From the NCBI GenBank assembly GCA_021286855.1, contig JAJTBO010000013.1, forward strand, positions 20,174-84,173: DNA of 64,000 nt, read 5' to 3'. Each line of letters starts with the position of its first letter. Within the stretch, counting starts at the first letter, position 1. The position numbers and the translations under genes are program-made. The stretch is from Hyphomicrobiales bacterium. Its GTDB lineage: Bacteria; Pseudomonadota; Alphaproteobacteria; Rhizobiales; Ancalomicrobiaceae. Below the pieces are notes generated by a model, which saw only the letters and a program-made list of their open reading frames with translations, searched no databases and was not told where the DNA came from. Positions 8,995 through 17,692 of the stretch are shown one piece after another.

Positions 8995-10830
8995 ATGAGC
9001 CTCATCGCGCGCGCGGCGTCCCTCGTCGCGGTCCTTCGCAGGCCCAGCGTCAAATATTCGATCCTGACGCTCGCGGGCGGCGGCTTCATCGCCGGCATCG
9101 TCTTCTGGGGCGGTTTCAACACCGCGATGGAGGCGACGAACACCAAGGAGTTCTGCATCTCGTGTCACGAGATGAAGGACACCGTCTTCCAGGAATACAA
9201 GACGACGATCCACGCCTCGAACCGCACCGGCGTTTCGGCGGTGTGTTCGGACTGTCACGTGCCGAAGGACTGGACGCACAAGATCATCCGCAAGATCCAG
9301 GCGTCTCAGGAGGTCTGGGGCAAGCTCACCGGTTCGATCTCGACGCCGGAGAAGTTCGACGCGCGTCGGCTCACTCTCGCCAAGCACGAGTGGGAGCGGA
9401 TGAAGGCGACCGACAGCCGCGAGTGCCGCAACTGCCACACCTTCGAGGGCATGAACCCGGAGAACCAGAAGCCGCGGGCGCGCAAGCAGCATCTCGCGGC
9501 GATGGAGGCCGGCAACACCTGCATCGACTGCCACAAGGGCATCGCCCATCATCAGCTTCGCGATCGTCTGACCGACGCCGAGATCGAGGCGTTGGAGAAG
9601 CCGGTCAAGGACTTCGCTCGCGCCATTCCGGAGACCTACAAGGACGGGCTCGCCCGCGCCGAGGCGAAGGAGGCCGCCGCCGCCAAGGCCAAGGAGGCCG
9701 AACTGGCGCAGACCGCGCAGGCCGCCGCCGCTTCCGCCGCCTCCGCCGCCAAGGCGGAAGCCGAGAAGGCCGCCGCCGCCGAGATCGCCGCGCTGAAGGC
9801 GAAGCTCGCCGAGGCGAGCGGCGCGCCGGCGCCGGCCCCCGCCGCCGCGGCGGCGCCTGCTGCTCCGGCCGCTGCGGCCGCCGCCGGCGGACCCGATTGG
9901 GCGAGCGTGCCGGCCAAGACCGTCAACCTCTTCTATCCCGGCACGGCGTCCTACGAGTGGGTGCAGACCGGGCGGGATCACGGCGGCGCGCGCACCTATC
10001 TCAAGGGCGACCGCTGCGCCGAATGCCATCTCAACGAAACCAAGGACATGGGCCAGAAGATCGTCACGGGTCAGAAGCTCGAACCGACGGTCATTCCGGG
10101 CAAGCGCGGTTCGGTCGACGTCAAGGTGCAGACCGCCTACACCGCCGATCGCCTCTACTTCCGCTTCCAGTGGGCCGACGCGCCGCATGCGCCGGTTCCC
10201 TTCGTCGAGGGCGGCAAGCTCGATCCGGCCAACCAGATCAAGTTCGCGGTGACGCTCGCCAAGAACGAGGGCGTCGAGCGGATCGATCAGGCCGGTTGCT
10301 GGACCTCCTGCCACATGGACGCCCGGTCGATGCCGGAGACGCCCAAGGCGGACGCGTTGAAGGCCGGCCCGGCGATGTTGAACCTCGCCGACGGCGTGCG
10401 CAAATATCTCGCCGACACCCGCTCCTCGATCGAACTGAAGGGCGACGCCGGTCCGCGCGGCGGCTGGGACAAGGTCAAGCCGGAGGCCGACATCGAGGCG
10501 ATGCTGAAGGCCGGCTCCTTCCTCGACCTGATGCGCTTCCGCTCCGGCGGCGCGCCCGAGCACGGCTACGTTCTCGCCGACCGCGTGATGGAGGGCGGCA
10601 GCCCGATCGAAGCGACCGGCGTGTCGGAAGGCGGCGCCTGGACCGTGACGATGTCGCGGCCGCTGAAGGCTTCGACCGACAAGGAGCTGTCGATCGAGCC
10701 GGGCAAGACCTACATCGTCAACTTCGCGCTGCACGACGACTTCGCCGCGGCCCGCTTCCATCACGTGTCGCTGGCGCTGACGTTCGGTCTCGATCTCGCC
10801 GACGCCGACATCGTCGCGGTGAAGAAGTGA
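8995..10830 (+). CDS. nirT: NirT/NapC-type multihaem cytochrome fused to a C-terminal EB_dh-like domain
   Basis: This 611-aa protein has one N-terminal membrane anchor (about residues 20-42). A NapC/NirT tetrahaem domain follows with CISCHEM, CSDCH, CRNCH and CIDCH (about residues 54-180). Next is an Ala/Lys/Glu-rich linker of about 90 residues, and then a domain of about 300 residues resembling haem-binding ethylbenzene-dehydrogenase-type domains, with CAECH (near 341) and CWTSCH (near 435, a CX3CH spacing). NirT-type proteins carry electrons from quinol to periplasmic reductases, here presumably NirS. Usual NirT is about 200 aa, so this is a large fusion. The symbol is given for the N-terminal part. 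Confidence 0.85.
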   Translation: MSLIARAASLVAVLRRPSVKYSILTLAGGGFIAGIVFWGGFNTAMEATNTKEFCISCHEMKDTVFQEYKTTIHASNRTGVSAVCSDCHVPKDWTHKIIRKIQASQEVWGKLTGSISTPEKFDARRLTLAKHEWERMKATDSRECRNCHTFEGMNPENQKPRARKQHLAAMEAGNTCIDCHKGIAHHQLRDRLTDAEIEALEKPVKDFARAIPETYKDGLARAEAKEAAAAKAKEAELAQTAQAAAASAASAAKAEAEKAAAAEIAALKAKLAEASGAPAPAPAAAAAPAAPAAAAAAGGPDWASVPAKTVNLFYPGTASYEWVQTGRDHGGARTYLKGDRCAECHLNETKDMGQKIVTGQKLEPTVIPGKRGSVDVKVQTAYTADRLYFRFQWADAPHAPVPFVEGGKLDPANQIKFAVTLAKNEGVERIDQAGCWTSCHMDARSMPETPKADALKAGPAMLNLADGVRKYLADTRSSIELKGDAGPRGGWDKVKPEADIEAMLKAGSFLDLMRFRSGGAPEHGYVLADRVMEGGSPIEATGVSEGGAWTVTMSRPLKASTDKELSIEPGKTYIVNFALHDDFAAARFHHVSLALTFGLDLADADIVAVKK

Positions 10831-10846
10831 GCGAAAGGAAACCGTC

Positions 10847-11332
10847 ATGACCATGCCTCGCCCGACCACGTTCTTCGGTCTCCCCCGGGAAACGCTGGGG
10901 CCCTTCGTGGCGGGCGTGGTCATGACGGGCTCGATCTGGGCGGGGCTCGCAGCTCCGGCCGCCGCTCAAGTCGAGAAGCTGACGGCGGCGGAGAAGGCGG
11001 CGATCTGCGCGGAGGCCGAGCCACGGCTGAAGGACTTTCTCGCCGCCCATCCGATCGGCGCGGACGTGACGCCGGTCGCGATCTTCAAGGAAGTCTTCTG
11101 TCCGCCCGATCTGACGGTGAAGGCGGGAAGCAAGGTCCTCTTCGTCAACGTCGAGAAGCGCACCTCGCATTCGGTGTGGTTCAAGGCGGACGGCAAGGCG
11201 GAGAGCGACCGCTTCTTCCCCGACGAAACGCTCGAGCAGGCGCTCGATCTGCCGCCGGGCGAACACGTCTACACCTGCGGGCCGCATCCCTGGATGAAGG
11301 GAACGATCCAGGTGGAGGGCAGGACGCCGTGA
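10847..11332 (+). CDS. Periplasmic cupredoxin (plastocyanin/azurin-like)
   Basis: This 161-aa protein has a signal peptide (about 1-40, ending AAPAAAQ). It ends in a type 1 copper site: His in TSHSVW and the Cys/His/Met cluster YTCGPHPWMKG. A helical segment of about 40 residues lies between the signal peptide and the copper fold. It follows nirT by 16 bp and overlaps nirC. It is probably an electron donor to NirS, in the role played by pseudoazurin or cytochrome c551 elsewhere; that role is inferred from position. Confidence 0.85.
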   Translation: MTMPRPTTFFGLPRETLGPFVAGVVMTGSIWAGLAAPAAAQVEKLTAAEKAAICAEAEPRLKDFLAAHPIGADVTPVAIFKEVFCPPDLTVKAGSKVLFVNVEKRTSHSVWFKADGKAESDRFFPDETLEQALDLPPGEHVYTCGPHPWMKGTIQVEGRTP

Positions 11333-11682
11333 CCCGACCTCGCCTCGGCTTCGACCGCGCTCTCGCCGGTCTTCTGCTGATCTCCGCAGCGCTGGCGACG
11401 ACGTCGCTCGCCTCGGCGCGCGCCGAACCGGACGCGGCGGCGAAGACGCGGCTCACCCATCTGCTCGTCCAGGACTGCGGCTCCTGCCACGGCCTGACGC
11501 TGCAGGGGGGGCTCGGCAAGCCGCTGCTTCCAGAGACGCTCGCCGATCGTTCGGCGGAGGTCCTCGCCGAGATCATCCTCGACGGCATTCCGGGGACGCC
11601 GATGCCGCCGTGGCGGGGGCTCCTCAGCGAGGCGGAAGCGCGCTTCCTCGCCGAAACCATGAAGAAGGGTCTGACGCCATGA
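11329..11682 (+). CDS. nirC: NirC, small periplasmic cytochrome c
   Basis: This 117-aa mono-haem cytochrome has a signal peptide and CGSCHG near residue 44, with a later GTPMPPW that can supply the methionine ligand. NirC (cytochrome c55x) sits between nirS and the haem d1 genes in many clusters. It can donate electrons to NirS or take part in d1 maturation. The GTG start at 11329 overlaps the cupredoxin stop (GTGA), and its own stop overlaps nirF. Confidence 0.88.
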   Translation: MTRPRLGFDRALAGLLLISAALATTSLASARAEPDAAAKTRLTHLLVQDCGSCHGLTLQGGLGKPLLPETLADRSAEVLAEIILDGIPGTPMPPWRGLLSEAEARFLAETMKKGLTP

Positions 11683-12887
11683 CCGAGGCTCGTTTGTCCC
11701 GGCGCGGGCTCGTCGCCGCCGGCTTCGCCGGGCTCGCGGCGACGGCCGCGCCGACGGTCGCTCGGGCGGCGGATTGCGCGTCGCGCGGCACCGGCGATCT
11801 CGGCCTCGTCGTCGAGCGCGCCACCGGCTCGTTGCTGCTGGTCGAGACGACCGGCCGGACGACGCTCGGCCGCATCGAAGGGCTCGGCGATCTCTCGCAT
11901 GCCTCGATCGTCTTCGACCGATCGGAACGGTTCGGCTTCGTCTTCGGTCGCGACGGCGGGCTGACCAAGGTCGATCTCCTCGGCGCCTCGATCGTCAAGC
12001 GCGTCGTGCAGGGCGGCAACGCCATCGGCGGGGCGATCTCCGACGATGGCCGGCTGGTCGCGGTCTCCAACTATGCGCCCGGCGGCGTGCGGGTCTTCGA
12101 CGCCGAGACGCTGGAGATGGTCGCCGACGTGCCGGCGATCGACGCGCGCGGCGCGGCCTCCAAGACGGTCGGTCTGGTCGATCTGCCGTTCCGCCGCTTC
12201 GCCTGGTCGTTGCTCGACGGCGACGAGATCTGGATCGGCGACTTCACCGACGCCAAGGCGCCGAAGCTCGAGAAGTTCACCGGCATCGGCCGGCTGCCCT
12301 ACGACGGGGTGGCGACCTCGGACGGGCGCTGGTACGTCGCGGGTCTCTTCGGCGAGGACGCGCTGACCCGGCTCGATCTGTGGACGGACGGGGCGAAGCC
12401 CGAAAAGGTGCTCGCCGGCTACGGCAAGGGCGAACAGCCGCTGCCGGTCTACAAGATGCCGCACATGGAAGGCTGGGGCGCGGCCGGCAACCACCTGCTC
12501 ATTCCGGCCGTCGGCCATCACGAGGTGCTGGTCGTCGACCGCGACACGTTCGCGTTGGTGAAGACCATCCCGACGCACGGCCAGCCGGTGTTCTGCGTCG
12601 CGCGTCCCGACGGGCGGCAGGTCTGGGTCAACTACGCCCACCCGCACAACGACACGGTCGAGGTGATCGACGTGCCGAGCCTGAAGGTCGTCCACGCGTT
12701 CAAGCCCGGACCGGCGGTGCTGCACCTCGAGTTCACCCCGCGCGGTCACGAGGTCTGGATCTCGGTGCGCGACGAGAACCGGATCGACATCCACGAGACC
12801 AAGACCTTCACGAAGATCGCGTCGCTCGAGGCGAAGAGCCCGTCGGGGATCTTCTTCACGCCGCGCGCCCATCGGTTGGGAGTGTAG
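11679..12887 (+). CDS. nirF: NirF, haem d1 biosynthesis protein
   Basis: This 402-aa protein has the same propeller fold as the d1 domain of NirS and no haem c motif. The N-terminus (SRRGLVAAGFAG, then AARA) looks like a Tat-type or Sec signal for periplasmic export. NirF is needed for haem d1 formation and acts on a late precursor. Conserved stretches include HASIVFDRSERFGFVFGRDG and YKMPHMEGWG. The ATG at 11679 overlaps the nirC stop. Confidence 0.94.
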   Translation: MTEARLSRRGLVAAGFAGLAATAAPTVARAADCASRGTGDLGLVVERATGSLLLVETTGRTTLGRIEGLGDLSHASIVFDRSERFGFVFGRDGGLTKVDLLGASIVKRVVQGGNAIGGAISDDGRLVAVSNYAPGGVRVFDAETLEMVADVPAIDARGAASKTVGLVDLPFRRFAWSLLDGDEIWIGDFTDAKAPKLEKFTGIGRLPYDGVATSDGRWYVAGLFGEDALTRLDLWTDGAKPEKVLAGYGKGEQPLPVYKMPHMEGWGAAGNHLLIPAVGHHEVLVVDRDTFALVKTIPTHGQPVFCVARPDGRQVWVNYAHPHNDTVEVIDVPSLKVVHAFKPGPAVLHLEFTPRGHEVWISVRDENRIDIHETKTFTKIASLEAKSPSGIFFTPRAHRLGV

Positions 12888-12892
12888 TCCTC

Positions 12893-13864
12893 ATGCATGC
12901 GCCGCTCCTCTCGCCGCTGCAGAAGCGCCTCCTCGACGGATGGCAGCGCGACTTCCCGCTGGTCGAGCGGCCGTTCGCGGCGATCGGGTCGCAGGTCGGC
13001 TTCGACGAGGAGGCGGTGATCGCGGCGAGCGAAGACCTCGTCGTGCGCGGCGTCGTCTCGCGGCTCGGCCCGGTGGTCCGGCCGAACACGGCCGGGGCCT
13101 CCACACTGGCCGCGCTCGCCTGCGCGCCGCATGAGATCGACGCGATGGCGGCGATCGTCTCGGCGGAGCCGGGGGTCAATCACAACTACGAGCGCGAACA
13201 TCCCGATCTGCCGATCTGGTTCGTGGCGACGGGGGCGGATCGCGACGCCGTCGATGCGACGCTCGATCGACTGCGGGCTGCGACCGGCTGCGAGATCCTC
13301 GATCTGCCGCTGCTCAGGGAATATCGCATCGATCTCGGCTTCGCGCTCGACGGGTCGTCGCGGCCGCACCACCATCGCCCGGCGTCGCGGGCGGCGAACG
13401 AGGTCGAGAAGCGACTGCTCGGCCGTCTTGTCGACGGGCTGCCGCGAACGCCGTGCCCCTTCGCGGCGGTCGCCGACGAGCTCGGGCTCGGCGAGGCGGA
13501 AGTTCGTGCGACGATCGACGGGGCGATCGCGGCCGGCGTCGTCAAGCGTTTCGGCTATGTCGTGCGGCACCGACCGCTCGGCTGGTCGTCGAACGCGATG
13601 GTGGTCTTCGCCGTCGACGAGGCGGAGATCGACGCGGTCGCCGAGCGGTTTCTCGACGCCGATCAGGTGACGCTGCTCTATCGGCGTCGTTCGGCGGGGC
13701 CGCGCTGGCCGTGGACGCTCTACGCGATGGTGCATGGGCGCGACCGGGCCGTGGTCGAGGCCCAGGTCCGCGACGTCGCGGCGCGCTGGCCGAAGCCGCT
13801 CGACCATCGCATCCTGTTCTCGACCCGCTGCTTCAAACAGACCGGCGCGAGGCTCTGCGCATGA
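12893..13864 (+). CDS. nirD: NirDL, fused sirohaem decarboxylase subunits
   Basis: This 323-aa protein contains two AsnC/Lrp-like halves, each with a helix-turn-helix-like segment followed by a ligand domain. The first ends near residue 155 (conserved HNYEREH) and the second starts near 165. NirD and NirL are separate proteins in some denitrifiers and fused here. NirDLGH together decarboxylate sirohaem to 12,18-didecarboxysirohaem on the way to haem d1. It starts 5 bp after nirF and overlaps nirG by 4 bp. Confidence 0.92.
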   Translation: MHAPLLSPLQKRLLDGWQRDFPLVERPFAAIGSQVGFDEEAVIAASEDLVVRGVVSRLGPVVRPNTAGASTLAALACAPHEIDAMAAIVSAEPGVNHNYEREHPDLPIWFVATGADRDAVDATLDRLRAATGCEILDLPLLREYRIDLGFALDGSSRPHHHRPASRAANEVEKRLLGRLVDGLPRTPCPFAAVADELGLGEAEVRATIDGAIAAGVVKRFGYVVRHRPLGWSSNAMVVFAVDEAEIDAVAERFLDADQVTLLYRRRSAGPRWPWTLYAMVHGRDRAVVEAQVRDVAARWPKPLDHRILFSTRCFKQTGARLCA

Positions 13865-14331
13865 GACCGCCGTCCGATCCGATCGACCTCGACGCGGTCG
13901 ATCGGCGCATCGTCAATTCGCTCCAGGGCGGCTTCCCTCTGACCTCGCGCCCCTATGCGGCGGCGGCCGAAGCGCTCGGCCTCGACGAGGACGAGCTGAT
14001 CGCGCGGCTGAAGCGGCTGATCGAGGTCGGCGCGCTCTCGCGCTTCGCGCCGATGTTCGACGCGCAGCGGATCGGCGGGGCGGTGACGCTGGCGGCGATG
14101 GAGGTGCCGGCGGCGCGTTTCGAGGCGGTCGCGGAGACGCTCGCCTCCATGCCGGCGATCGCCCACAACTACGAGCGCGATCATCGGCTCAACATGTGGT
14201 TCGTCATCGCCACAGAGACGCCGGTCGGGATCGGTCTGGCGCAACGCGAGATCGAGGCGGCGACGGGCCTGAAGGTGCTGCTCTTCCCGAAGGTCCGGGA
14301 ATATTTCGTCGGCATGAGGGTCGAGGCATGA
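13861..14331 (+). CDS. nirG: NirG, sirohaem decarboxylase subunit
   Basis: This 156-aa AsnC/Lrp-like protein is related to each half of NirDL. HNYERDH near residue 101 matches the conserved His/Tyr/Arg region of the decarboxylase. The N-terminal winged-helix-like part is retained, but in this family it is not thought to bind DNA. The ATG at 13861 overlaps the nirDL stop, and its own stop overlaps nirH. Assignment as G rather than L or H follows gene order. Confidence 0.88.
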   Translation: MRPPSDPIDLDAVDRRIVNSLQGGFPLTSRPYAAAAEALGLDEDELIARLKRLIEVGALSRFAPMFDAQRIGGAVTLAAMEVPAARFEAVAETLASMPAIAHNYERDHRLNMWFVIATETPVGIGLAQREIEAATGLKVLLFPKVREYFVGMRVEA

Positions 14332-14825
14332 GCGCGGGCGAGCTCGACGAGGTCGATCGGGCGTTGATCGCGGCGACGCAGGAGGGGCTGCCGTTGGTGC
14401 GCGAGCCTTGGGCGGCGGTGGCGGCGAGCGTCGGGATCTCGGAAGCCGAGGTCCTCGCGCGGTTCGAGCGGATGCTCGCGATCGGCAAGGTGCGCCGGAT
14501 CGGGGCGGTGCCGAATCACTATCGGCTCGGTCTCGCCTTCAACGGCATGACGGTATGGGACGTCGACGACGCCGAGATCGACCGGCTCGGCGCGGCGGTC
14601 GGGGCGCTCGACTTCGTCACCCATTGCTATCGCCGACCGCGCGCCCTGCCGGAATGGCCCTACAATCTCTTCGCCATGGTGCATGGGCGCTCGCGCGAGG
14701 AGGTCGAGGCGAAGCGGACCGAGATCGCCGATCTGCTCGGGGGCGCGGCGCGGGCGAGCGACGTGCTCTATTCGAAGCGAATCCTGAAGAAGACCGGGCT
14801 GCGCCTCGCCGCGACCGCCGGCTAA
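14328..14825 (+). CDS. nirH: NirH, sirohaem decarboxylase subunit
   Basis: This 165-aa AsnC/Lrp-like paralogue of NirG carries the signature HCYRRPR and NLFAMVHGR, and ends in YSKRILKKTGLRL like the end of NirDL. It is the last member of the decarboxylase set. The ATG at 14328 overlaps the nirG stop. The 87-bp gap that follows holds only the nirJ ribosome-binding site. Confidence 0.88.
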   Translation: MSAGELDEVDRALIAATQEGLPLVREPWAAVAASVGISEAEVLARFERMLAIGKVRRIGAVPNHYRLGLAFNGMTVWDVDDAEIDRLGAAVGALDFVTHCYRRPRALPEWPYNLFAMVHGRSREEVEAKRTEIADLLGGAARASDVLYSKRILKKTGLRLAATAG

Positions 14826-14912
14826 GGGCAAACACGGTCCCGACATCGGTCAAGGCGGGGCGGGTCGCGGCGCGCGACGTTCGGCGCACACGAGAGGCGG
14901 AGGGGCCCATCG

Positions 14913-16121
14913 ATGTTTCGTCTGACGCATTTCCTGCGCGAGCTGGTCGCGCCGACGCCGGTCGGGCCGCGCCGCGATCCGCCGGGGCCGGTGGTGATCT
15001 GGAACCTGGTGCGGCGCTGCAATCTCCTGTGCAAGCACTGCTATTCGATCTCCGGCGACGTCGACTTCGAGGGCGAGCTGACGACGGCGGAGGTGTTTCG
15101 GGTCCTCGACGATCTGAAGGCGGCGCGCGTGCCGGCGGTGATCCTGTCGGGCGGCGAACCGCTGCTCCGGCCGGACATCTACGAGATCGCGGCGCGGGCG
15201 AAGGCGTTGGGCCTGTCGGTGTCGCTGTCGTCGAACGGGGCGTTGATCGACGAGACGCACGCCGACCGGATCGCTTCGGCGCGGTTCGACTACGTCGGCG
15301 TCAGCCTCGACGGGATCGGCGCGACGCACGACCGGTTCCGCGGCCGGCCGGGCTGTTTCGACGCCTCGATCGCGGGGATCCGGCGGCTTTCGGCGCGCGG
15401 CGTCAAGGTCGGCCTGCGCTTCACCATGACGAGCGACAACGAGGCGGAATTCGCCGACCTGCTCGATCTGACCAAGCGCGAAGGGGCGACCAAGTTCTAT
15501 CTCTCGCATCTGGTCTATTCGGGGCGTGGCAACAAGAACCGCGCCTCCGACGCCGAACACGCCAAGACGCGGGCGGCGATGGAGCGGCTGATCGAGGCGG
15601 CCTGGGCGGACGTGCTCGCCGGTTCGGATCGTGAATACGTCACCGGCAACAACGACGCCGACGGCGTCTTCCTGTGGATGTGGGCGAGCGCGCGGTTTCC
15701 CGAGAAGGCCGATCACCTCTACGCCAAGCTCGTCCAATGGGGCGGCAACGCCTCGGGGGTCAACGTCGCCAACATCGACAATCTCGGCGAGGTCCATCCC
15801 GACACGTTCTGGTGGGATCACCCGCTCGGCAACGTCAAGGCGCGGCCGTTCGGCGAGATCTGGGCGGACACCTCCGATCCGCTGATGGCCGGGTTCAAGG
15901 CGCGGCCGAGGACGATCTCGGGGCGTTGCGGATCCTGTGACCACTTCGCGGTGTGCGGCGGCAACACCCGGGTGCGGGCCTATCGGCTGACCGGCGACGC
16001 CTTCGCCGAAGATCCCGCCTGCTATCTCGACGATGCCGAGATCGGGCTTTCCGCGCCGTCCGAGCGTCTCACCGTCACGCCTTTCCGAGGCCTCTCCCAT
16101 GAGCCCCATCCTGCGGCCTGA
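14913..16121 (+). CDS. nirJ: NirJ, radical SAM enzyme of haem d1 synthesis
   Basis: This 402-aa radical S-adenosylmethionine enzyme has the cluster motif CNLLCKHC near residue 36, a GGEP motif, and a C-terminal auxiliary (SPASM-like) cysteine set: CGSCDHFAVCGG and a later C. NirJ replaces two propionate side chains of didecarboxysirohaem with oxo groups. The start follows GGAGGGG. The nirN start lies 23 bp inside its 3' end. Confidence 0.95.
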   Translation: MFRLTHFLRELVAPTPVGPRRDPPGPVVIWNLVRRCNLLCKHCYSISGDVDFEGELTTAEVFRVLDDLKAARVPAVILSGGEPLLRPDIYEIAARAKALGLSVSLSSNGALIDETHADRIASARFDYVGVSLDGIGATHDRFRGRPGCFDASIAGIRRLSARGVKVGLRFTMTSDNEAEFADLLDLTKREGATKFYLSHLVYSGRGNKNRASDAEHAKTRAAMERLIEAAWADVLAGSDREYVTGNNDADGVFLWMWASARFPEKADHLYAKLVQWGGNASGVNVANIDNLGEVHPDTFWWDHPLGNVKARPFGEIWADTSDPLMAGFKARPRTISGRCGSCDHFAVCGGNTRVRAYRLTGDAFAEDPACYLDDAEIGLSAPSERLTVTPFRGLSHEPHPAA

Positions 16122-17604
16122 CCGCGTTCTCGCCCTCGCGCTCCTCGGCCTCGCCGTCGGCGTTTCGACGCCGGCCGCCGCCCAGCCGGACGCGGCGAAG
16201 CTCTACGCCGACAATTGCGCGACCTGCCATCACGAGGCGCGCACCGGCGGCCAGGGGCCGGCGCTGCTGCCGGTCTCGCTCGGCCGGATCCGCAAGACGG
16301 AGGTGGTCGCGACCATCCGCGACGGGCGTCCGGCGACGCAGATGGAGGGCTGGAAGGACAAGCTCTCCGAGGACGAAATCCAGGCGCTCGCCGCCTTCGT
16401 CCTGACCGAGCCGAAGGTTCAGCCGAGCTGGACCTTCGCCGACATCGTCGCCAGCCGGGAGACCCATCCCGATCCGGTCGTGACCAAGCCGATGTGGACC
16501 GCCGACCCGCTCAACATCACCGTGGTGGTGGAGGGCGGCGATCATCACGTCACCATCCTCGACGGCGACAGCTACGAGCCGATCACCCGCTTTCCCTCGC
16601 GTTACGCGCTGCACGGCGGTCCGAAGTTCACCTCGGACGGGCGCTACGTCTTCTTCGGCTCGCGCGACGGCTGGATCAGCAAATACGATCTGTGGACGCT
16701 GACGGTGACGGCGGAGGTCCGGGCCGGGCTCAACATGCGCAACATCGCGCTGTCGTCCGACGGGCGATGGGTCGCGGCGGCGAACTATCTGCCGTCGACG
16801 CTGGCGCTCTTTTCGGCGGACGACCTCTCGCCGGTGAAAGTCCTCGACGTCGCCGACGAGAAGGGCGCGCCGTCGCGGGTCTCGGCGGTCTATCAGGCGC
16901 CGGAGCGCAAGAGCTTCGTCGCGGCGTTGAAGGACGTCGGCGAAATCTGGGAGGTCTCGACGCAAGGCCCGGCTCCGAGCTTCGAGCCGCGCCGGATCGC
17001 GGTCGACGAGCCGATCGACGACTTCTTCTTCGATCAGGGCTATCGCCATCTGCTCGGCGCGTCGCGCGACGGCGACAAGGCGGTGGTGGTGCGGCTCGAG
17101 GACGGCAAGACCGTCGCGACGCTGCCGTTGCCGGGGATGCCGCATCTCGGCTCCGGCATCTCCTTCACGCATCACGGCAAGCGGGTGATCGCCGCGCCGC
17201 ATCTGAAGGAGGGCAAGATCTCGGTGATCGATCCGGAGAGCTGGACGGTGATCGACACGATCACCACCTCGGGCCCCGGCTTCTTCCTGCGCAGCCACGA
17301 GAAGACGCCCTACATCTGGGCCGACGCGATGATGGGCCGGCAGAAGGACGGGATGCAGATCATCGACAAGGAGACCTTGAAGGTCTCCCGCGTCTTGACC
17401 CCGACGCCGGGCAAGATCGCGGCGCACACCGAATTCGATCGCTCCGGCCGGCACGCCTTCGTCTCGGTGTGGGAGATGGACGGCGAGCTGGTCGTCTACG
17501 ACGCGGAGACCTTCGACGTCGTCAAACGCCTGCCGATGAAGAAGCCGGTCGGCAAGTACAACGTCTTCAACAAGATCACCTTCTCGGAAGGGACCAGTCA
17601 CTGA
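16099..17604 (+). CDS. nirN: NirN, cytochrome c with d1-type propeller, last step of haem d1 synthesis
   Basis: This 501-aa periplasmic protein has a signal peptide (ending AAAQP), a cytochrome c domain with CATCHH near residue 39, and a NirS-like d1 propeller. NirN oxidises dihydro-haem d1 to haem d1 and hands it to NirS. The ATG at 16099 gives a clean signal peptide and overlaps nirJ by 23 bp. An upstream ATG at 16033 in the same frame would place extra residues before the signal and is less likely. It is the last gene of the nir operon and converges with recF. Confidence 0.93.
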   Translation: MSPILRPDRVLALALLGLAVGVSTPAAAQPDAAKLYADNCATCHHEARTGGQGPALLPVSLGRIRKTEVVATIRDGRPATQMEGWKDKLSEDEIQALAAFVLTEPKVQPSWTFADIVASRETHPDPVVTKPMWTADPLNITVVVEGGDHHVTILDGDSYEPITRFPSRYALHGGPKFTSDGRYVFFGSRDGWISKYDLWTLTVTAEVRAGLNMRNIALSSDGRWVAAANYLPSTLALFSADDLSPVKVLDVADEKGAPSRVSAVYQAPERKSFVAALKDVGEIWEVSTQGPAPSFEPRRIAVDEPIDDFFFDQGYRHLLGASRDGDKAVVVRLEDGKTVATLPLPGMPHLGSGISFTHHGKRVIAAPHLKEGKISVIDPESWTVIDTITTSGPGFFLRSHEKTPYIWADAMMGRQKDGMQIIDKETLKVSRVLTPTPGKIAAHTEFDRSGRHAFVSVWEMDGELVVYDAETFDVVKRLPMKKPVGKYNVFNKITFSEGTSH

Positions 17605-17692
17605 GGCGGGACGCTTCTACGACGTGACGATGCGAGATGGTGCGCGATGCTTCGACGCCGAGACCGAGCGCCGGGGCCGCGAGCGTGCATCG

